In this document: positions 60,783 to 64,000 of the stretch, piece by piece
How the letters are laid out: each line of letters opens with the position of its first letter
Position numbering within the stretch: the stretch's first letter is position 1
From: Liolophura sinensis
Taxonomy: Eukaryota; Mollusca; Polyplacophora; Chitonida; Chitonidae
Reading direction: 5' to 3'
Assembly: GCF_032854445.1 (NCBI RefSeq)
Contig: NW_027018058.1
Coordinates: forward strand, 35,252-99,251
Length of the DNA: 64,000 nt
Made by a program: the position numbers and the translations under genes
Notes under the pieces: generated by a model
The model's database searches: none
The model's input: only the letters and a program-made list of their open reading frames with translations
What the model was told of the DNA's origin: nothing

Positions 60783-62429
60783 ATAATCACGTGCCCAGTA
60801 ACGGCTCTTACTCCATGGAAACCAGGGATATTTGCAATTTTTTAACAGCTGCCGATGCCTGGCCCAATTCCGCATCTTTTGGCACCTTATAAATATCGGT
60901 CAGTGTTAAGTTGTACTTTTTACAGCAGACTGTATCAAGTACCTTGTGTTTTTTATGTACAAATGGTGTGATTTTTTCTACACGTAGATAAAGATATTGA
61001 GATTGTCTTGCACTTAGAAGTAACACAATTGCTGGGTGAGTTAAATGGGCTTGGCCCAAAGATTTGTAGTCTTCTGGGCTATCGAAGGGCACATAACTTA
61101 TAGTCAAAAGTTGAATATAGTAATGACCAGTCGCGATTGTACAGAGTACAGTGTAGCCGGTTTCAATTAACAAAAAGACCAGGCAAAAATGCAAAAGTGG
61201 AAAAACTGTTCCAGTGCTACTAGTAAGAGGCTAATCCGACGTATTTTGTGACGAGAAATCGAATGGTGCAATCCGCGTTGCTCTCCGACCAATACTTTTG
61301 GCTGTAGTGACAATTGAATGATCATTTATGTCATAATCACGTGCACAGCAACGGCTCTTACTCCATGGAAACCAGGGATATTTGCAATTTTTCAACAGCT
61401 GCCGATGCCTGGCTCAATTCCGCGTCTTTTGGCACCTTATTCATGTGGGTCTGTGGTCAGTTGAACTTTTTACAGCAGACTGTATCAAGTACCTTGTGTT
61501 TTTTATGTACAAATGGTCTGGTTTTTCTACACGTAGATAAAGACATTGAGATTGTCTTCGACTTAGAAGTAAGACAATTGCTGGGTGAGTTAAATGGGCT
61601 TAGCCCAAAGATTTGACGTCTTCTGGGCTACCGAAGGGCACATAACTTATAGTCAAAAAATGAATATAGTAATGACCAGTCGCGATTGTACAGAGTACAG
61701 TGTAGCCGATTTCAATTAACAAAAAGACCAGGTAAAAATGCAAAAGTGGAAAAACTGTTCCAGTTCTGCTGGTAGAGGCTAATCCGACGTATTTTGTGAC
61801 GAGAAATCGAATGGTGCAAACCGCGTTGCTCTCCAACCAATACTTTTGGCTGTAGCGACAATTCAATGATCATTGATGTCATAATCACGTGCCCAGTAAC
61901 GGCTCTTACTCCATGGAAACCAGGGATATTTGCAATTTTTTAACAGCTGCCGATGCCTGGCCCAATTCCGCATCTTTTGGCACCTTATAAATATCGGTCA
62001 GTGTTAAGTTGTACTTTTTACAGCAGACTGTATCAAGTACCTTGTGTTTTTTATGTACAAATGGTGTGATTTTTCTACACGTAGATAAAGATATTGAGAT
62101 TGTCTTGCACTTAGAAGTAACACAATTGCTGGGTGAGTTAAATGGGCTTGGCCCAAAGATTTGTAGTCTTCTGGGCTACCGAAGGGCACATAACTTATAG
62201 TCAAAAGTTGAATATAGTAATGACCAGTCGCGATTGTACAGAGTACAGTGTAGTCGATTTCAATTAACAAAAAGACCAGGCAAAAATACAAAAGTGGAAA
62301 AAATGTTCCACTGCTGCTGGTAAGAGGCTAATCCGACGTATTTTGTGACGAGAAATCGAATGGTGCAAACCGCGTTGCTCTCCGACCAATACTTTTGGCT
62401 GTAGTGACAATTGAATGATCATTTATGTC
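60234..62429 (+). repeat. Dimer duplication (units 111-112 and 113-114)
   Basis: A two-unit element, CGTGCACAGC-type followed by AAATATCGG-type, occurs twice in a row here and once, in units 102-103, in the previous HOR copy. Units 111 and 113 share TCCGCGTCTTTTGG and GTTGAACTTTTTAC. Units 112 and 114 share GATATTGAG and TTTGTAGTC. Unit 102 has AAAAGGGC, as unit 111 does, while 113 has the common AAATGGGC. Confidence 0.8.
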
Positions 62430-64000
62430 ATAATCACGTGCCCAGCAACGTCTCTTACTCCATGGAAACCAGGGAAATTTGCAATTTTTCAACAGCTGCC
62501 GATGCCTGGCTCAATTCCGCATCTTTTGGCACCTTACTGAAGTGGGTCAGTGTTCAGTTGTACTTTTTACAGCAGACTGTATCAAGTACCTTGTGTTTTT
62601 CATGTACAAATGGTCTGGTTTTTCTACACGTAGATAAAGACATTGAGATTGTCTTCGACTTAGAAGTAAGGCAATTGCTGGGTGAGTTAAATGGGCTTAG
62701 CCCAAAGATTTTAGGTCTTCTGGGCTACCGAAGGGCACATAACATATAGTCAAAAGTTGAATATAGTAATGACCAGTCGCGATGGTACATAGTACAGTGT
62801 AGCCGATTTCAATTAACAAAAAGACCAGGCAAAATGCAAAATTCGAAAAATTGTTCCAGTGCTGCTGACAAGAGGCTAATCCGACGTATTTTGTGACGAG
62901 AAATCGAATGGTGCAAACCGCGTTGCTCTCCGACCAATACTTTTGGCTGTAGCGACAATTCAATGATCATTGATGTCATAATCACGTGCCCAGTAACGGC
63001 TCTTACTCCATGGAAACCAGGGATATTTGCAATTTTTTAACAGCTGCCGATGCCTGGCCCAAATTCGCATCTTTTGGCACCTTATAAATGTGGGTCAGTG
63101 TTAAGTTGTACTTTTTTACAGCAGACTGTATCAAGTACCTTGTGTTTTTTATGTACAAATGGTCTGGTTTTTCTACACGTAGATAAAGACATTGAGATTG
63201 TCTTGGACTTAGAAGTAAGACAATTGCTGGGTGAGTTAAATGGGCTTAGCCCAAAGATTTGACATCTTCTGGGCTACCGAAGGGCACATAACTTATAGTC
63301 AAAAGTTGAATATAGTAATGACCAGTCGCGATTGTACAGAGTACAGTGTAGCCGATTTCAATTAACAAAAAGACCAGGTAAAAATGCAAAGTGGAAAAAC
63401 TGTTCCAGTGCTGCTGGTAAGAGGCTAATCCGATGTATTTTGTGACGAGAAATCGAATGGTGCAAACTGCGTTGCTCTCCGACCAATACTTTTGGCTGTA
63501 GTGACAATTGAATGATCATTGATGTCATAATCACGTGCCCAGCAACGTCTCTTACTCCATGGAAACCAGGGAAATTTGCAATTTTTCAACAGCTGCCGAT
63601 GCCTGGCTCAATTCCGCATCTTTTGGCACCTTACTGAAGTGGGTCAGTGTTCAGTTGTACTTTTTACAGCAGACTGTATCAAGTACCTTGTGTTTTTCAC
63701 GTACAAATGGTGTGGTTTTTCTACACGTAGATAAAGACATTGAGATTGTCTTGCACTTAGAAGTAGGCAATTGCTGGGTGAGTTAAATGGGCTTGGCCCA
63801 AAGATTTCAGGTCTTCTGGGCTACCGAAGGGCACATAACTTATAGTCAAAAGTTGAATATAGTAATGACCAGTCGCGATTGTACAGAGTACAGTGTAGTC
63901 GATTTCAATTAACAAAAAGACCAGGTAAAAATGCAAAAGTGGAAAAAAATGTTCCAGTGCTGCTAATAAGAGGCTAATCCGACGTATTTTGTGACGAGAA
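60783..64000 (+). repeat. Units 112-117: 11-unit HOR, second copy, cut by the window edge
   Basis: Unit starts: 60783, 61333, 61881, 62430, 62978, 63527. They repeat units 101-106 in order. Unit 116 carries the same GACATCTTC and one-base-short ATGCAAAGTGG as unit 105, which are rare enough to act as identity tags. Unit 117 stops at 474 bp because the window ends there. The second copy is therefore expected to continue beyond the window. Confidence 0.87.

Larger units (their letters stand above)
1..64000 (+). repeat. Tandem satellite array, 549-bp unit, 116 full units plus one partial
   Basis: The sequence is a head-to-tail repetition of one unit. I anchored each unit on the motif ATAATCACGTG or its close variants and found 117 anchors. 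Most spacings are 548-550 bp, the commonest being exactly 549. Exceptions are three units of 506-507 bp, a set of 543-545 bp units lacking TCGAA near offset 476, and units of 529-557 bp where small indels cluster. All units lie in the same orientation and no foreign sequence interrupts them. The array enters from the left edge and leaves at the right edge. The period, length and higher-order structure are those of eukaryotic satellite DNA, typically centromeric or heterochromatic. I do not recognise the family, so its chromosomal location and any function are inference. Confidence 0.98.

Noticed and set aside
1-64000. CRISPR array
   Set aside because: There are no short repeats separated by unique spacers. 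The whole 549 bp is repeated, with no non-repeated spacer.
1-64000. Transposon, SINE or LTR element as the repeat unit
   Set aside because: I found no terminal repeats, target-site duplications, poly-A tail, tRNA-like promoter boxes or transposase-like protein at unit boundaries.
1-64000. CENP-B box, which would mark a primate-like centromeric satellite
   Set aside because: I looked for the TTCG, GGAA and CGGGA elements in the right arrangement and saw none in the monomer.
1-64000. rRNA spacer or tRNA gene cluster
   Set aside because: No rRNA-like core or tRNA cloverleaf sequence is present; the monomer has no structured RNA gene that I recognise.

Overview
The whole 64 kb is one uninterrupted satellite DNA array. 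A unit of about 549 bp is repeated head to tail, always in the same orientation: 116 complete units plus a 474-bp partial unit at the right edge. Both window edges lie inside the array, so its true length is unknown. I see no unique sequence, inversion, transposon insertion, rRNA, tRNA or gene in it. A hand count of one clean unit (43232-43780) gives 227 G+C in 549 bases (41%) and 17 CpG sites, roughly three quarters of random expectation. An array of this kind points to a eukaryotic genome, in heterochromatin, a centromere or a subtelomere. Retained CpG leans towards an animal with little germline methylation of the array, or a young array, but I cannot name the organism or match the repeat to a known satellite family.

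Units are numbered here from the motif ATAATCACGTG (offset 1). They fall into three classes by a short segment at about offset 105-115. Class T carries TTATAAATG (53 units), class A carries TTACTGAAG (47 units) and class C carries TTATTCATG (17 units, including a TTATTTATG variant). Other linked variants sort the units into subtypes, and the order of subtypes shows an irregular higher-order repeat (HOR) architecture. Units 1-14 (1-7637) are a rearranged partial copy. Units 15-40 (7638-21858) and 45-65 (24056-35527) are two copies of a 21-unit HOR; the first holds five extra units from local duplications. Units 41-44 are a linker. Units 66-68 lead into a 9-unit block (69-77), whose first five units recur as 78-82. 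Units 83-88 and 89-94 are two copies of a 6-unit HOR. Units 95-100 lead into an 11-unit HOR (101-111, recurring as 112-117 to the edge). From unit 81 to 98, class T alternates strictly with class A or C, which suggests an older dimer of about 1.1 kb.

Nothing here encodes a supported protein. Because 549 is 3 x 183, the same chance open frames recur in phase in unit after unit and look like a gene family, but every frame has several stops per unit and the variation includes in-frame stops and frameshifts. Conserved non-coding features are more interesting: a palindrome next to a CACGTG box at the unit junction, a three-part competing hairpin, an inverted TGTAC/GTACA pair, and an exon-like core between good splice-site matches. 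Two stretches (about 37.2-40.4 kb and 44.7-49.2 kb, with a smaller one near 9.6-10.1 kb) are dense in single-base indels that their clean sister copies lack, most simply explained as unpolished long-read consensus.
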